From: Lepas anatifera
Taxonomy: Eukaryota; Arthropoda; Thecostraca; Lepadidae
Direction of reading: 5' to 3'
Assembly: GCA_034440635.1 (NCBI GenBank)
Contig: JAOTON010002071.1
Coordinates: 31,765 to 95,764, forward strand
DNA: 64,000 nt
Numbering within the stretch: position 1 is the stretch's first letter; each line of letters begins with the position of its first letter. Shown in pieces: positions 45,556 through 59,891 of this stretch. A model generated the notes under the pieces. The model saw only the letters and a list, made by a program, of their open reading frames with translations, was not told the origin of the DNA and ran no database searches. The position numbers were made by a program, and so were the translations under genes.

Positions 45556-46329
45556 ACCGTCTGGAGTCCAATCGGACCTCCCCCCTCCCCCTCCTCGGTT
45601 TGTCGCGATCCAGATGCAACACGCGTCGCTTTGTGGGCCTCTAGGGTCATCAATTTGACAACTTATGATCAGAAATTAGCATAAGGTCAAGTCAGGTCAT
45701 CGTGCTGTGACACAATTTCTAAATCAATGTAAGCCGATTCTTTTCTTCCAAAATGAGGCTGAAAAAAGCATGGTGAAACCCGGTTTATAGAAGAACTAGA
45801 TAAAGTTTCTAAACATTATTCGAAAGCTTTTGAAATTTAATTTTCATGGTGACATTTATTCTGAGATCATGTAAATGCTAAGGTCACTAGAGGTCACCAA
45901 AGGTCACGATTTTTTTTAAAGAATTCTTTTAAGTCTATAAAATTTGAACGAAACAGGATGCAGTCTTAATTTGTGTATCTAAATACTGGTCTTGACCCAA
46001 GGATTCCAATTATACGCAACATAACCTTGAAGGTCTTTTTTTACCTTAACCTCTGGTCAATATCATGGTTCTTTGACCTATGGGTAATGGTTCCCGAGTT
46101 TCAATGGTTTTTTTAAGTGGGCCTAAATATGACCCATTTTGGCCCATCGTAATGTCACGGGTCAATAGATATGGTTCAAACTCTAGGGTACTCCAGGGTA
46201 CTCCAGGTTCAAACTCCAGGGTAGAAAACAGTAAGGAGTTCCGGTGCCGTTTTAACTTATTCCGTATCGCTTCCGTGTCCGTATCACGTAGGATGTCTCA
46301 TGGGGTCCAATCGGACCCCTCCAGACGGT
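45556..46329. mobile_element. family E AGGTCA-containing element
   Basis: Left end ACCGTCTGGAG and right end CTCCAGACGGT are perfect inverted repeats. GTCC-AATC-GGAC (left) and GGGGTCC-AATC-GGACCCC (right) lie just inside. The interior has AAGTCAGGTCATC, AAGGTCACTAGAGGTCACC and AAAGGTCACG. 774 bp. Flanks are not TTAA (TTC/CAT), so the boundary or target rule is unclear. Non-coding. Confidence 0.6.
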
Positions 46330-46506
46330 CATGTGTACGAAAGGAGCCCAGGCGGTGCCGAGCTTAGGTACCAGCTCAACGTGCTATCGAAAGCGATATG
46401 GCCGGGTACCTCAACATGTCCAAAATGTCCCTGATCTTACAATATGTGCTTTCACTGTACTTGTCATTGCTGAATGACGACTGAAACATAGGAAAATTTC
46501 AGGCAA

Positions 46507-49502
<2,996 letters not shown>

Positions 49503-49740
49503 CGTGTTGTGACGTCACACGCCCACCCATCTAGGCTGTATCAAGGGTGCATATGTACTATCCGGAATATTTCAATAAGACAACCATATTGAAAAACAGA
49601 ATGTCTTGTTTCTTCACTTGGAACACAATTGAATTCCTTGTGTTTTCTCGCATTTGCAAGAGAGCATCTCAAAATTTGGACTGCTTTCAGCAGATCCAGT
49701 GCGAGAAAAATCTCTTCACGCCTGCGTGACGTCACTCAGG
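49503..49740 (+). mobile_element. GTGACGTCAC-ended repeat, second copy
   Basis: Carries TTGTGACGTCACACGCCC (about 49504) and GCGTGACGTCACTCAGGCG (about 49723). Its interior half aligns with 35430-35545 (TTCGCAAG-like, CAGCAGATCC-like, TCTTCACGCCTG). GTGACGTCAC contains the CRE/ATF consensus TGACGTCA, so copies could carry regulatory sites (inference). Confidence 0.5.
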
Positions 49741-50624
49741 CGTGACGGAATCCCTCTTGAACGTACTTGAAGTAAAAGTAGGTGTTTTTATTGTGGCCTA
49801 TTAGCGTAGCGATTTCCTGTGCAACAGGTGGCACGGAAAAAACAGTGGAGAGGCACGTGAGGATTCTATTGTGCTGAACTGAGTGTGCCTTTTCTGCTTG
49901 ACATTACCGACAACCTCAATGCCACTGCCAACTATATCCACCACCGTGTGAATGAGTGCTTGTTCAGAAAATCGGGTAACCCATCATTTGTAGCCGCCTC
50001 AAATATGGCTCCAGCTGAATTCCAGTTAACCGTGCCTCCTACGGTGTGTGTCAGAAAACTGTCATTTCAGCTCTACAGGCCGCCCGAGAGATTCCCAAGA
50101 TGACCAGAAGTTTAAAACTCAAGGCCCAGCGGCCAATGTTGCTAAATACCCTTGATTGAACAGGGGCGTAACCAGGATTCTATACAGATGGTAGGACAAT
50201 ATCCAAACGAGCCTCTGTCTTCGCGCTACAAATTCTGCGCTGCAGCTGAATGTATCCCTTTTGAGGGGGATGTGATAAATAAAATCTGCGCAATTGTTTA
50301 AAATCAAAGTTGAGCAAAGCGAAGGGCCACATACAGGCTTCCATTATGGTGCTGAGAAAAAGCCTAGAACAATAAAACACATTTAGTATGTTTCAGCGTG
50401 GTTGGCTTCTGACAACAGACTATATTTCTTAGTTCAAGTTGTTATCATCTATCCGTTAAGTTTAGTTATGGTTTAATGTTTTTAATCTTAACGCTGTTCA
50501 AATTAAAATAGGTTATTCTGGACTTAATTTTTGACTATCCTATACTTTTTCTTAGCGCATAATCGGTCAGGCAGTTAAAAGTTAAGTGTATGACATGTGC
50601 CATGTTAAATGAAGTGTGAAGTAG
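49741..50624. other. anonymous; one unassigned open frame
   Basis: A plus-strand frame at 49885-50103 is open and protein-like but unrecognised. CAGGGGCGTAACCAGG at 50160 resembles a solitary hAT end. Confidence 0.3.
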
Positions 50625-50935
50625 CTGCCTCTGTAGCTCAGTTGGTAGAGCATGGGCTCCCAGCCCACTCAGAAAACCGTGCAGTGACAGTACACCGGTG
50701 AAAGCTCGGGATCGATTCTCCTGAGAGGCTCCGGCGCTCAACATATATACGTAGGTCGGCTGACAACTGACTGGTGAGATCGGAAAATGATACGACCGTG
50801 GCGGCAGTGCCTGTGCTTTGTGGGACGTTAAGGTTTGACTTCTAAATTGACCAGTCATTGCGAGAATTAAGCGTTCGGATGGTGGGGTCGGAGTTTCCGT
50901 GATAACTTCTGTGGTGAGGGCTTTAGACTTCGATC
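50625..50935 (+). mobile_element. tRNA-derived SINE (family G), copy 4
   Basis: The only plus-strand copy. GCTGCCTCTGTAGCTCAGTTG opens it, followed by TGGGCTCCCAGCCCA (a tRNA anticodon-arm-like hairpin), GGGATCGATTCTCCTGA (B box) and GGCGCTCAACATATA. The body ends near GGTCGGAGTTTCCGTGA. It is not a functional tRNA gene: the head is about 110 bases between acceptor-like ends and continues into the SINE body. Confidence 0.88.
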
Positions 50936-51760
50936 CCTATAGGCGAACCTGTAGTCACTTGGGCAAAATGTTCTGTTTAAAAATGAACATCAAGACCACT
51001 ACGTTTAGTGTGTGTTTCTTTATCTTCAAATTATATACTAATTATACACTAATAAAATGCACGAAATGTGTTTTAGCAATCACAGAGGAGTTGCATGATT
51101 GTTTTGCACTTGCCACTGTCTGGGAGTTTATAAACATGCTGGTCGGCAGAATTAATTTCAAACTTCAGCAATGCTGTCATTTGAAATTGGCATCGCCGGT
51201 AGAAGGATGCGGACTTCCACAAATCATTTTACACAATACACTTTCACATCATGGGCTGCTTATCGAGGATTCAGCTATGATTGCTACGTTCTGATGGCAA
51301 AATCTGCCTAATCCCTGTATCGGCTTGTGATTAACCAGCTCAGTGTAGGGGAAGGTCAGGTAAGGGTGCGCAGCAGCCGATTTAGGTACTGAACTGCCAC
51401 TGGGATCGTGGTGGTTTTGACTCACAAGAAAAACCTGTCAGTGGCATGGTGGCCCTGGAAAGTGGGAGACCCTCAGTTCTCCTGGCGGGAGTGAAAACCG
51501 GACATATATTTTATACGTCTGGTAAAATGTTTCGGAAACAACATTAAACGTATATGGGAAGTCCGTGCAAGGGCACGCATCAAACTCTCAAAAGGCTTTC
51601 ACTTTTCTTCTATGTGTCTAACAGCTAAATTTCGTACATGGTTGTTAAGCCTGAACAATTTTCTTTGTATGGTCCTTGTTTCAACTCGATGTCTTTGAAA
51701 GAAACTCGCCACGATTCCATAAAATTAAAGTCAAGTGCGTACTCTTGCCGGAGTGAGTCG
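50936..51760. other. anonymous sequence
   Basis: No assignable feature. An open frame at 50899-51294 overlaps the SINE end and has no known motif. Confidence 0.3.
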
Positions 51761-52017
51761 GTAAGAGTACGCAAAAGAGGAGGTTGGAGTATGCATTGAT
51801 GTCCCGCAGTGCTTCAGGTGCATAGGCTATGTCGCAATTTGTTGTGACCAAACTAGGTTATTTTAGAATTGTATATAGTTATAAATATACCAGAACTAGG
51901 TTGTAATGTTTTGTTTTCCAAACATTAATTACGAACGTTGTCCCTAGCGAAAATAACTTTTCCTTTTTCTTAAGCATGCGCACTCTTGCACTATGGTCTA
52001 CTGCGTACTCTTACCGG
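51761..52017. mobile_element. small MITE with GGTAAGAGTACGCA termini
   Basis: GGTAAGAGTACGCA at the left is exactly inverted as TGCGTACTCTTACC at the right (about 52004-52017), 257 bp in all. Further diverged copies of the terminal motif occur just outside (GTGCGTACTCTTGCCGG near 51736 and CTGCGTACTCTTTC near 52341), suggesting a nested or tandem arrangement. No clear target duplication and no protein. Confidence 0.5.
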
Positions 52018-54629
52018 ACATGCTTCCTTGGGAAGAAAGTCTTCATAAACATGTTGGCAGGCGTTTTAGCGTGAGCTACAGTTCTGGAGCACAATCCTAG
52101 CTCAGCTTTCTTACTGATGACCGACCATAATACAATACAATTGATAATTAAAGCATGGTCTGCAAATCTACCATGGTTAAGAAATATTACCTCAAGTGTG
52201 CCCAGCAACTTATTTTGCTCTGGACTCCCGTGGAAAGAAGATGAGAATGTTTAATTTGTTTAGCAACCAAGCCACTGACCTTGCTTTTTATACCAGGGTA
52301 TCCACCATCTCAGTGGTTGCTAAGTAACCAAAACAGCTGCTGCGTACTCTTTCTCCTGCGTACTATTACCCGCCCTTACCCCGACATGTGCTGTGCATAT
52401 TACACATTACTATGGCTTACAATCTTGATTATTTGAAAAAAACGATAGCACTGGGATGATTAAGCCTCAAAACCGGGGAATTCATTAGATAGCTGAGAGC
52501 AAAAGTTACAATATACATCTTGTGAAGGGAGAAGGTCTGGTCAGAGTACAATTCAGACCGGTGTGCAAGACCGCCAGAGACGGATCTAGACCATTTTTTG
52601 GGGGGGAAGCAACGTGGTCAAAATTGTGAGAAAGGTGTTTTGAATAAAAGTAGGAAATTGGGAGTTGGGGAGACAAATGTTTTCTAACCCCATGGATCCA
52701 CTAGTGAAGACTGCTCGTGTTTTAGTTATGATAAAATTAACTTCGGTTTGGTAAGGGTTTTAGCTCTGGAAAAAGGAATGCAACAGCATTGCTCCTAATT
52801 ACCTAAAGTAAAACCAAATCAGAGAGCCACTCTCCCCGGAAGACCACTTTTCGTGACACAATCTGGGGCCTTCCACCCTAACCCACAAAAGAGCGCAAGG
52901 TCATAGCCCAGCATTCTTATTTCCTCACTCCTGCCGACTCATTCCGTTTGATAACGATTTTACTTCTGCTTTTTGACCTGGTGACGGCAACCAAAACGAA
53001 TTAGGATCCTAAAAAAGGATCTTGCTTCGAACATATGTTTTATGCATGCCAAAATGTAATGCACCGGGTATTCAGGGGAGACGTTAACCTGTTTAGAAAG
53101 TTGACCACGTGCTCTTATACGACTTTATCCTACCTCGAACCATTTTGGACACACCTTAAAAATTGTAAACAATCAGTGCTTCGGTATACGTCTGTTTTGC
53201 CGTCAGTTCTTTTTTTCTGATGTTGAAAAGTGAGTATTTTTGTTGAAGGGAGAATTATTTTTTCGACGTATTAGAGTGAAATAGGACTCAGATCCCCCAT
53301 ACCAGTGATGCGGCCTGTTTCGAACATGGATCAAGTCCTACAACACGTTGCAGTGGTGAGGGCGCCGCATAAGTACCGGCTCTTTCCATCGCTTCGTCTT
53401 TTGAAGCCCATGCCGACCACCCATGACATTCCTTCCAACAGGGAGAGAAATGACGATGCAAAATCAAATTACCAGTTGGAGCGTCGCTAAACCAGAATAT
53501 TTGTCCCGTCCTTTAAGATGGCCAAGAAGTATTTCAACGAAAGCCTATGCACCTTTAGCTTACTACATTTCACACCACGTTTGGTGTGGCCTTTGTTCTC
53601 GTATAGTCTCGGGAATCCTCCGAAATCTCGGGGGGAGCCTGTTCAGCTGCCCTCCTCTTGGCCACGCCCTTCACTGCGTCTCTCCAGGTATTGATGTCCA
53701 TGGCGTCCACTCGCGCGTTCCCATGCTAATTTACGGCAGCGGTATCGGTAATTCATGGCGCAATGACGGAGCTTTCAGCACCGCCGAGCCGAAGAGAGGC
53801 TTGTAGAACCGGCGGCCAACATTCCTGCGCGTTAGGCATGCTTTGACGCCGAGTCTGAGTGGACGGCTCCCACTTCCGCAGATCGATCCTGGCCCTGTGG
53901 TCTCGACCAGCGCGAGCGCGAATCGATGCCGCGCCGCCCTGACTGAACGGCCACTGACGCCGCCTCCGCACCGCCCAACATCCCCAAATATCGGGCAAAT
54001 CTGGGACGGATGACAAACATCAGCATCCTCAGTGTAGGAGATGGGGACTTGCGAGTGAACATTTGTTTCCCTAAGAGCGCATGGAGTTCTTATAATGAAA
54101 TTTCCAGAAGTCAAAAGTCTTTCTTTCTGCTTTCTTAATCCTGAATATCTCGTCTGGTAAGATATTACGCTGGTGTTTGTATGAATGTAGTTCATAAGGA
54201 TATTTCATCGCACCAGCTGAGCCGCGGCCGATCAAAACGTTTCCTAGCCAGTAGGCTACATCGTCGAACCAGAAACGTTTTTTATTCGGTCCAGGGATAT
54301 CAAGTAATACAGTGTAATTTTAAGTACGGTAAATCGTCTTTGAATTCTCATTTGAACCATTTTGATAGCGAGCAATTGCATTTTTGTTTAAGCAAAGTTA
54401 ACGCATAGAAGCAAATTCAAATCCCAAGACGGATTTTAACTCAGTTTTTTCCCAAGGCTTTTTAGGAAGCCTTATGATTCTTATGATTAGGTAGTGTTTT
54501 CCGAACTTTTGTTTGATATTTTTTAGGCCTTTGATTCCGCCTCCTCTCCAAATGGCAGGTGAAGGACGCAGGCGCGGGTTCGAGGATGGTGCAAAATTTG
54601 ATGGCCTTTCCCACAAACCCACGAGAAAT
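52018..54629. other. anonymous sequence
   Basis: No confident gene. 53435-53505 resembles a strongly diverged tail of the second SINE family (CCTTCCAACAGGGAGAG, then GGAGCGTCGCTAAACC). Minus-strand open frames at 53731-54195 are GC-rich but lack recognisable motifs. A lone hAT-like GACGGATCTAGA lies near 52578. Confidence 0.3.
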
Positions 54630-54633
54630 TTAA

Positions 54634-55474
54634 CACGCGTATTGACGGGGTCTGAGCCACCTTCGCTTTGACGGGGGGGGCGGGTACCCACCCCCTAAGA
54701 TCTCAAAAATCACGAAAGGTAGCGAAAAACGGTAAACGGTTTTTGGTAGCCCATCCACTTTTCCATCGAAAATATTTGAAACATTTTTTGTCAGGTTACA
54801 TTTAAGGTCACGAGAGGTCAAAACATGCCGTCATAGGGATAACATGTAAATGAAGGTTTTCGGCCATTACATTTGAACAAGTAACGATAGAGCAAAACAA
54901 CTTGCACTATATGAATCCTCGCAGCAAGCCAAATTGAATGATATATAATTTGACCTTGCTAGGTCACATCAAGGATTTGACCTGGCCTGAGGACAGGTCA
55001 AGGTCAAATTATATAAAATGCATATCATTAGAACCGCAAAAGACAAGGCAAGTCCAACGCAGCTGAAATAAACGCTCTATCACCATTCGTTACTGAGTTA
55101 TTTAGTCAAAACCATTTTCCACTGTACATATTTCCAATGGAGAGGTCATGGCTCGTACCTGACCATAGGTCATCGATATAAAAAATACCGGAACATATTT
55201 TAGAGAACTCGGCGAGCTCATTATGTGATATGAGTTTCAATCGGATAAGTTCACCCTGTTCCGACTTATGCTATCTTAAACTTATTTTGGGTCAGGTCAC
55301 TTGACCTGTACTGGTGACCTGACCTAAGATGACCTAACCTTAAAATTTTGAAAAAAGTTGTAAAAATGATGAGAGAAAATGCATGTCAAGTACGGTGGCG
55401 CTACGCGTAACCGTTTTTATGCTATCTCCGAAAAACCCGAAGGGGCGGGTACTCGGCCCCCGTCAATGCGCGTG
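54634..55474 (-). mobile_element. family B (CAC-ended) element, copy B4
   Basis: Flanked by TTAA (54630-54633 and 55475-55478). The ends CACGCGTATTGACGGGG and CCCCGTCAATGCGCGTG are inverted. GGGGCGGGTACCCACCCCC lies near the left. On the minus strand the core reads as at 56678, with TGACCTAGCAAGGTCA and GGTCAGGTCACTTGACC motifs. 841 bp, non-coding. Confidence 0.87.
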
Positions 55475-55478
55475 TTAA

Positions 55479-55926
55479 TCTCTCAAATGGTTTAGAAAGA
55501 GGAAAAATTGACTTTATTATGCAAAGACAGAACTGCTCCACCATCGCATCCCCAATCTTCATTTACCGAAACTGATCAAGATTGACCCCCACCCCCTATA
55601 TCAATGCTGAACCTGCCAAGGCCACGCATGCTGGTAATGAACAATTTTTGATAAACTTCTCAAACGTGTAACATTTTGGCATGTCTAGTGGTTTGATGCT
55701 AAGTTCTCGAACCAAGTCTTAAATATTTTATTTTTCACAAATATTTCCCTAGCCCCACCACTTGACCCCTCTCTTCTCATCCTAGTGGTGTTGCAGACGG
55801 TTGGTTTTCGGGGGAAAAAAATTCCAGGGTTGTGAAATTTGGGTTTCAAAAAATTGAGACTTTGTTTTCCCTTGAGCAGCAATTTTGACTTTTGGATTAG
55901 TGTTTCGGCAAAACATTCAAGGATTT
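55479..55926. other. anonymous sequence
   Basis: Nothing recognised; C-rich strings at 55583-55600 and 55750-55780. Confidence 0.35.
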
Positions 55927-56195
55927 TGTCTTACAGATCCCGACAGCACCATCCGAACGAGCAACATCTGCAATGACGGGCAAATTTCATATTAACGTTG
56001 GAAATTCCCGAAGGCATGCGACGACCACCCTGCTCAGTTGGCCTTTGAAGAGCCATTTTCCAGTCGATCCACGTTAGGTAAATATTTGAGCACCGGAGCC
56101 TCTCAGGGAAATCAATGGCATGCGGTGCCACTGCACCACTTCTGAGCAGCGCAGAGCTCAAGCCCAATGCTCTGCCAGCTGTGTGGCCGGGACAA
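55927..56195 (-). mobile_element. tRNA-derived SINE (family G), copy 5, diverged
   Basis: On the minus strand: GGCCACACAGCTGGCAGAGCA in place of the usual head, then GGCACCGCATGCCATTGATTTCCC, GAGGCTCCGGTGCTCAAATAT and a body ending GGATGGTGCTGTCGGGAT. The order of landmarks matches the other copies, but identity is lower and the A box is damaged. Confidence 0.75.
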
Positions 56196-56673
56196 CTGAG
56201 CTTCCGGAATCTAAATTTGTTCAGATCGGGGAAATGCTTTGCACGCGGATATCCACGGAATTCATATCACATTGAAGTTTATACTCCATTCACTCGTAAC
56301 GTTCTTGGTTCCCAGTACTGGTACAATGAACTCATGTCGAGCGTTGCCTATACATCTAGCGATCCTGTGAGTTTCTGTGTGAGTTTCCTGTAGTTTCCCT
56401 GTGAGTCAGCCTAAAAGGAATAAGGCACCCTCATGATGGAATATGAACTGATCTAGTAATGTAATAGAACCTGCCGAGAAACAACTGGACCGAAATATAA
56501 TTTCCTTAAGAACTTACCGATGTCAGAGAAAAAAGGTAAAATTGCACCGCCTACCGACCCCCTCCTTCCCCCGTTGGTCACGGGGTATGAGTTGATCTTG
56601 GGAAAAGTAATGTCTTACTCAAACCCCACTGCACGGGCTGTGCTTAGTACAAGTTTGTCTTGCTTGGACCTCT
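56196..56673. other. mostly anonymous; part of a TTAA MITE end
   Basis: CTAAAAGGAATAAGGCACCC near 56411 resembles the left end of the 450-bp TTAA MITE at 36163 and is followed by a similar TCATGATGGAATATGAACTG stretch; the rest is missing. GTGAGTTTCCTGT-like short repeats sit at 56366-56406. Confidence 0.4.
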
Positions 56674-56677
56674 TTAA

Positions 56678-57502
56678 CACGCGCATTGACGGGGGGGGCG
56701 GGTACCCGCCCCCTTCTCAGTTTTTTAGAAACGGCGGCGCATAGCGCCACCGTACTTGGTGTACCTTTTCCCTGACCATTTTTACACCTTCTTTTCAAAA
56801 TTTTAAGGTTAGGTCATGTCAGGTCAGGTCACCAGTACAGGCCAAGTGACCTGACCTAAAAAGGTTGAAGATAGCATAAGTCAGAACAGGGGGACTTATC
56901 CGATTGAAGCTCATATCACATAATCGGCCCACCGAGTTCTCTAGAATATGTTCCGGTATTTTTTTATATCGATGACCTAAGGCCAGGTACGAGCCATGAC
57001 CTCTCCATTGGAAATACATGGAAAAATGGCTGTAACTGAATAAATTAGTAATGAGCATCCATAGACTGTTTATTCTAAGTGCATTATATTTGCATCGTCA
57101 TTGCAGTTCTAATGAGATGTATTTTACCACATTTGACCTTGACCTGACCTCAGGTCTGGTCAAATCCTTGATTTGACCTGGCAAGGTCATATTATAAACC
57201 ATTCGATTCGGCTAGCTGCGAGGATTCATATGGTTTAAATTATTTTGCTCTATCTTTACTTGTTCAGCTCTAGTGACCGAAAACCTTCATTTACATATTA
57301 TCCCTTTGATGGCATGTTTTGACCTCTAGTGACCTTAAATGATACCTGACAAAAATGGTCCAAATTCTTTCGATAGAGAATTGGATGGGCTACTCAACGC
57401 CTTTTACTATTTTTCGGTATCTAGCATGGTTCTCGAGATCTTAGGGAGGCGGGTACCCCCCCGTCAAAGTGAAGGTGGCTTAGACCCCCGTCAATGCGCG
57501 TG
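56678..57502 (+). mobile_element. family B (CAC-ended) element, type copy B3
   Basis: Flanked by TTAA (56674-56677 and 57503-57506). The ends CACGCGCATTGACGGGG and CCCCGTCAATGCGCGTG are perfectly inverted over 17 bp. The left subterminus has the perfect 20-bp palindrome GGGGGCGGGTACCCGCCCCC (56694-56713). The core carries AGGTCATGTCAGGTCAGGTC and TGACCTTGACCTGACCTC and the phrase TGACCTCTCCATTGGAAATA. 825 bp, non-coding. Confidence 0.92.
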
Positions 57503-57867
57503 TTAAAATATACGTGCTATATGTGACCCTGGTACTTACGATGATAGTTGCGTATAACCTGGTTCAATGAACAGTTTCAAACGTGCAATGCGTTTTGATA
57601 TATGAAAAATATACAGCTTGAAACCCATGAATAGAACATGTCCGAAGACATTTAAGGTTATATGAAAGGGAGTTCTTCTGAGAAGCGTGCACACCGAAAT
57701 CCAAAATCCACAATCAACAACTTACTTGATCGGATTTCATCCTATGGTATGAATTACGTCTGAGAGGTTCTACTCTTTTAACCGCCTGAAACTGATCAGA
57801 TTTTAGAATTATGTCCCACAAACCTACGAAATAAGAATACAAAAATTAAAATTTCTTGGACTCATGC

Positions 57868-58136
57868 ATAGGCAGATCCCAGATTGCCAATCGGGGGGGG
57901 CGCTATCCGGCCCGGGGGAGGCGCCACTTTTGACCGGCAAACCTATCAGATGGGCACAAAATCCTATCGGTGGGCGCCAATTGTCGCATCCTGGAGGGAG
58001 GGTTGGAAGCGACATTTCAGGGGGTTCTATCGACCTTTCAGGGGGCGCTGTGACCATTTTAGGGGGCGTCGTGAGGGTCGATCGGGGGGGGTGCATGCCC
58101 TCGATTGGGGGCCCTTGCCCCCTGGATCCGCCTATG
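57868..58136 (+). mobile_element. hAT-like MITE, cluster copy 1
   Basis: Starts CATAGGCAGATCCCAG and ends CTGGATCCGCCTATG. Flanking octamers GACTCATG and GACTGACG agree at 6 of 8 positions. G-rich throughout (GGGGGGCGCTATCC, TTTCAGGGGG repeated). The fragment at 440-614 is the same family in reverse. Non-coding, 269 bp. Confidence 0.7.
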
Positions 58137-58229
58137 GACTGACGAGTTTGTGCTCTAGGTGAGTGTCTTACAGACCCCTTGCTCCCTTTTCACCATTTGT
58201 TTTTGCTCTCGTAAGGTACCCTCCCAAAG

Positions 58230-58502
58230 CATAGTCGGATGCAGGAATTTCGACCGAGGGGGCGCTATCCGGACCAGGGGGCGACACTCTTTCGCGACAA
58301 AACCTATCAAGTTTGCGCTAAATCACATTGTATGGCGCCGATACTCACCTGGATTGGGGGGTGGGTGTGGGGAAACATTTAAGGGAGGTGCCATTGACAT
58401 TTTAGGGGGCTCCATGACTATTTCAGGGAATCAGAGGACGGTGAAGGTCGATCAAAGAAGAGGGGAACAAGCGCCCTCTTATCCCCTCTGGATCCACCTA
58501 TG
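58230..58502 (+). mobile_element. hAT-like MITE, cluster copy 2
   Basis: Starts CATAGTCGGATGCAGGA and ends CTCTGGATCCACCTATG. The flanks TCCCAAAG and ACCCAAAG agree at 7 of 8, supporting an 8-bp target duplication. The interior parallels copy 1 (GAGGGGGCGCTATCCGGACC, AAAACCTATCA, AGGGGGCTCCATGAC). 273 bp, only about 94 bp from copy 1. Confidence 0.75.
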
Positions 58503-58510
58503 ACCCAAAG

Positions 58511-59463
58511 ATTATCATCTTACCTTGGACACGGAAAGCATGTGCGTCTATAAAAGTTCATGCAGCTTGCGTGTCAAACGTATTCGTTCTGAATGGTGTT
58601 CAACATTTTAGCCCAGTCACAACCCGTTGCCCGACCCTCTGCTACTCGGATTAATGTCACTCATGCTGATTAAGTCCATCCCATAGTTAGTTCTGCCACC
58701 AAATTAAGATACCAGGGGTAGTCTCACTGATAGTGTGGGTCAAAGTTTCAGACTTCATGAACCCAGTCTTCCCCGAAATCGCGTGCAAAACACAGAAGGC
58801 ATATATTCCTGTCGAAAAGACATCTGGAGCCGCCTGCAAGTCTCGGTAACCGAATTCTACTGCTGCTGATTTGCTATCACATGTGTAGTATTGGGACTGT
58901 CATTGACTAATCGGCAGGTAGCAATCGAGCTGCGGCGTAGTATTGGGCTGGCGTCATTGGCCAATCGGCATGGGAACGTCAGTAGAAATGACGGACCCAG
59001 TTGTGGTTGTAAACTACAGCTAGTTCTTTTTGGTTTATGCGCCACTCAAACTCAGTCGCGCCCATAGGACTGATCGAAGGCAAGAGTCAAAGACAGATTG
59101 AACTGGAATAATTGAAAAACTACACAGATGGTGCATTGGATTTGAAAGCTTATAGATGCACAATGCATGCACACATACTTGTTTACATTCCTTGATATCA
59201 GAGCAGCTGACTGGCGATCCGAACTGATAATGCACTATGAACATGCTCCTTCGGCTCGCAAGTGAGGATTTGATGATGATGATGATCGCCATCGTCATCA
59301 TTATCATCCCAACTGATACCGCATTACTAACCTGCGCCTTCGGCTCGCAAGTGCGGACTTGCGCCGCCGTTCGTCAAACTTAGCCGAGGTGCCAAATTTT
59401 CTTTGACTAGTAAGTGACGTCATTTTCAACTGCGAACAGCCTACGTCAGGTTTACGCGTTTTG
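58511..59463. other. anonymous with short internal duplications
   Basis: GTAGTATTGGG...ATTG...CTAATCGGCA occurs twice (58886-58920 and 58937-58970). CCTTCGGCTCGCAAGTG occurs at 59249 and 59338. A (GAT)n/(ATC)n hairpin lies at 59271-59308. No gene recognised. Confidence 0.45.
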
Positions 59464-59828
59464 CCGTGGCCATCCAATGGTAGTGGTCATCCAGTGGCCA
59501 ATGGTCATCCAGTGGTCGGTGGCCATCCAGGGGCCAGTGGTCATCCAGTGGGCAGTGGCCATCCAGTGACCAGTGGTCATTCAGTGGTCGGTGGCCATCC
59601 AGCGGTCATTGGCCATCCAGTGGTCAGTGGCCATCCAGTGGTCAGTGGTCATATAGTGGTTGGTGGTCATCCAACGATCATTTGCCATCCAGTGGTCATT
59701 GGTCATCCAGTGGTCAGTGACCATGCAGTGGTCAGTGGCCATCCAGTGGTCAGTGGCCATCCAGCGGTCATTGGCCATCCAGTGGTCAGTGACCATCCAG
59801 TGGTCAGTGGCCATTTAGTGGTCATGGG
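59464..59828 (+). repeat. 18-bp minisatellite, about 20 units
   Basis: Tandem units of the form GGCCATCCAGTGGTCAGT with variants (GGTCATCCAGTGGTCGGT, GGCCATCCAGCGGTCATT). Because 18 is divisible by three, both strands stay open and give a GHPVVS repeat on the plus strand. This looks like a consequence of the period rather than a protein. Confidence 0.92.
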
Positions 59829-59891
59829 CTATCCGCGTGGCCGGGCTGACGACCTAACATTCGAATACCGAATCGAATGCTCTTCATATCT

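Noticed and set aside
50625..50735. Functional tRNA gene
   Set aside because: The A and B boxes are too far apart, the cloverleaf does not close, and the same head continues into a SINE body seen in four other copies.
53731..54195. GC-rich minus-strand gene of 154 codons
   Set aside because: Three overlapping frames are equally open, which points to base composition rather than coding; no motif recognised.
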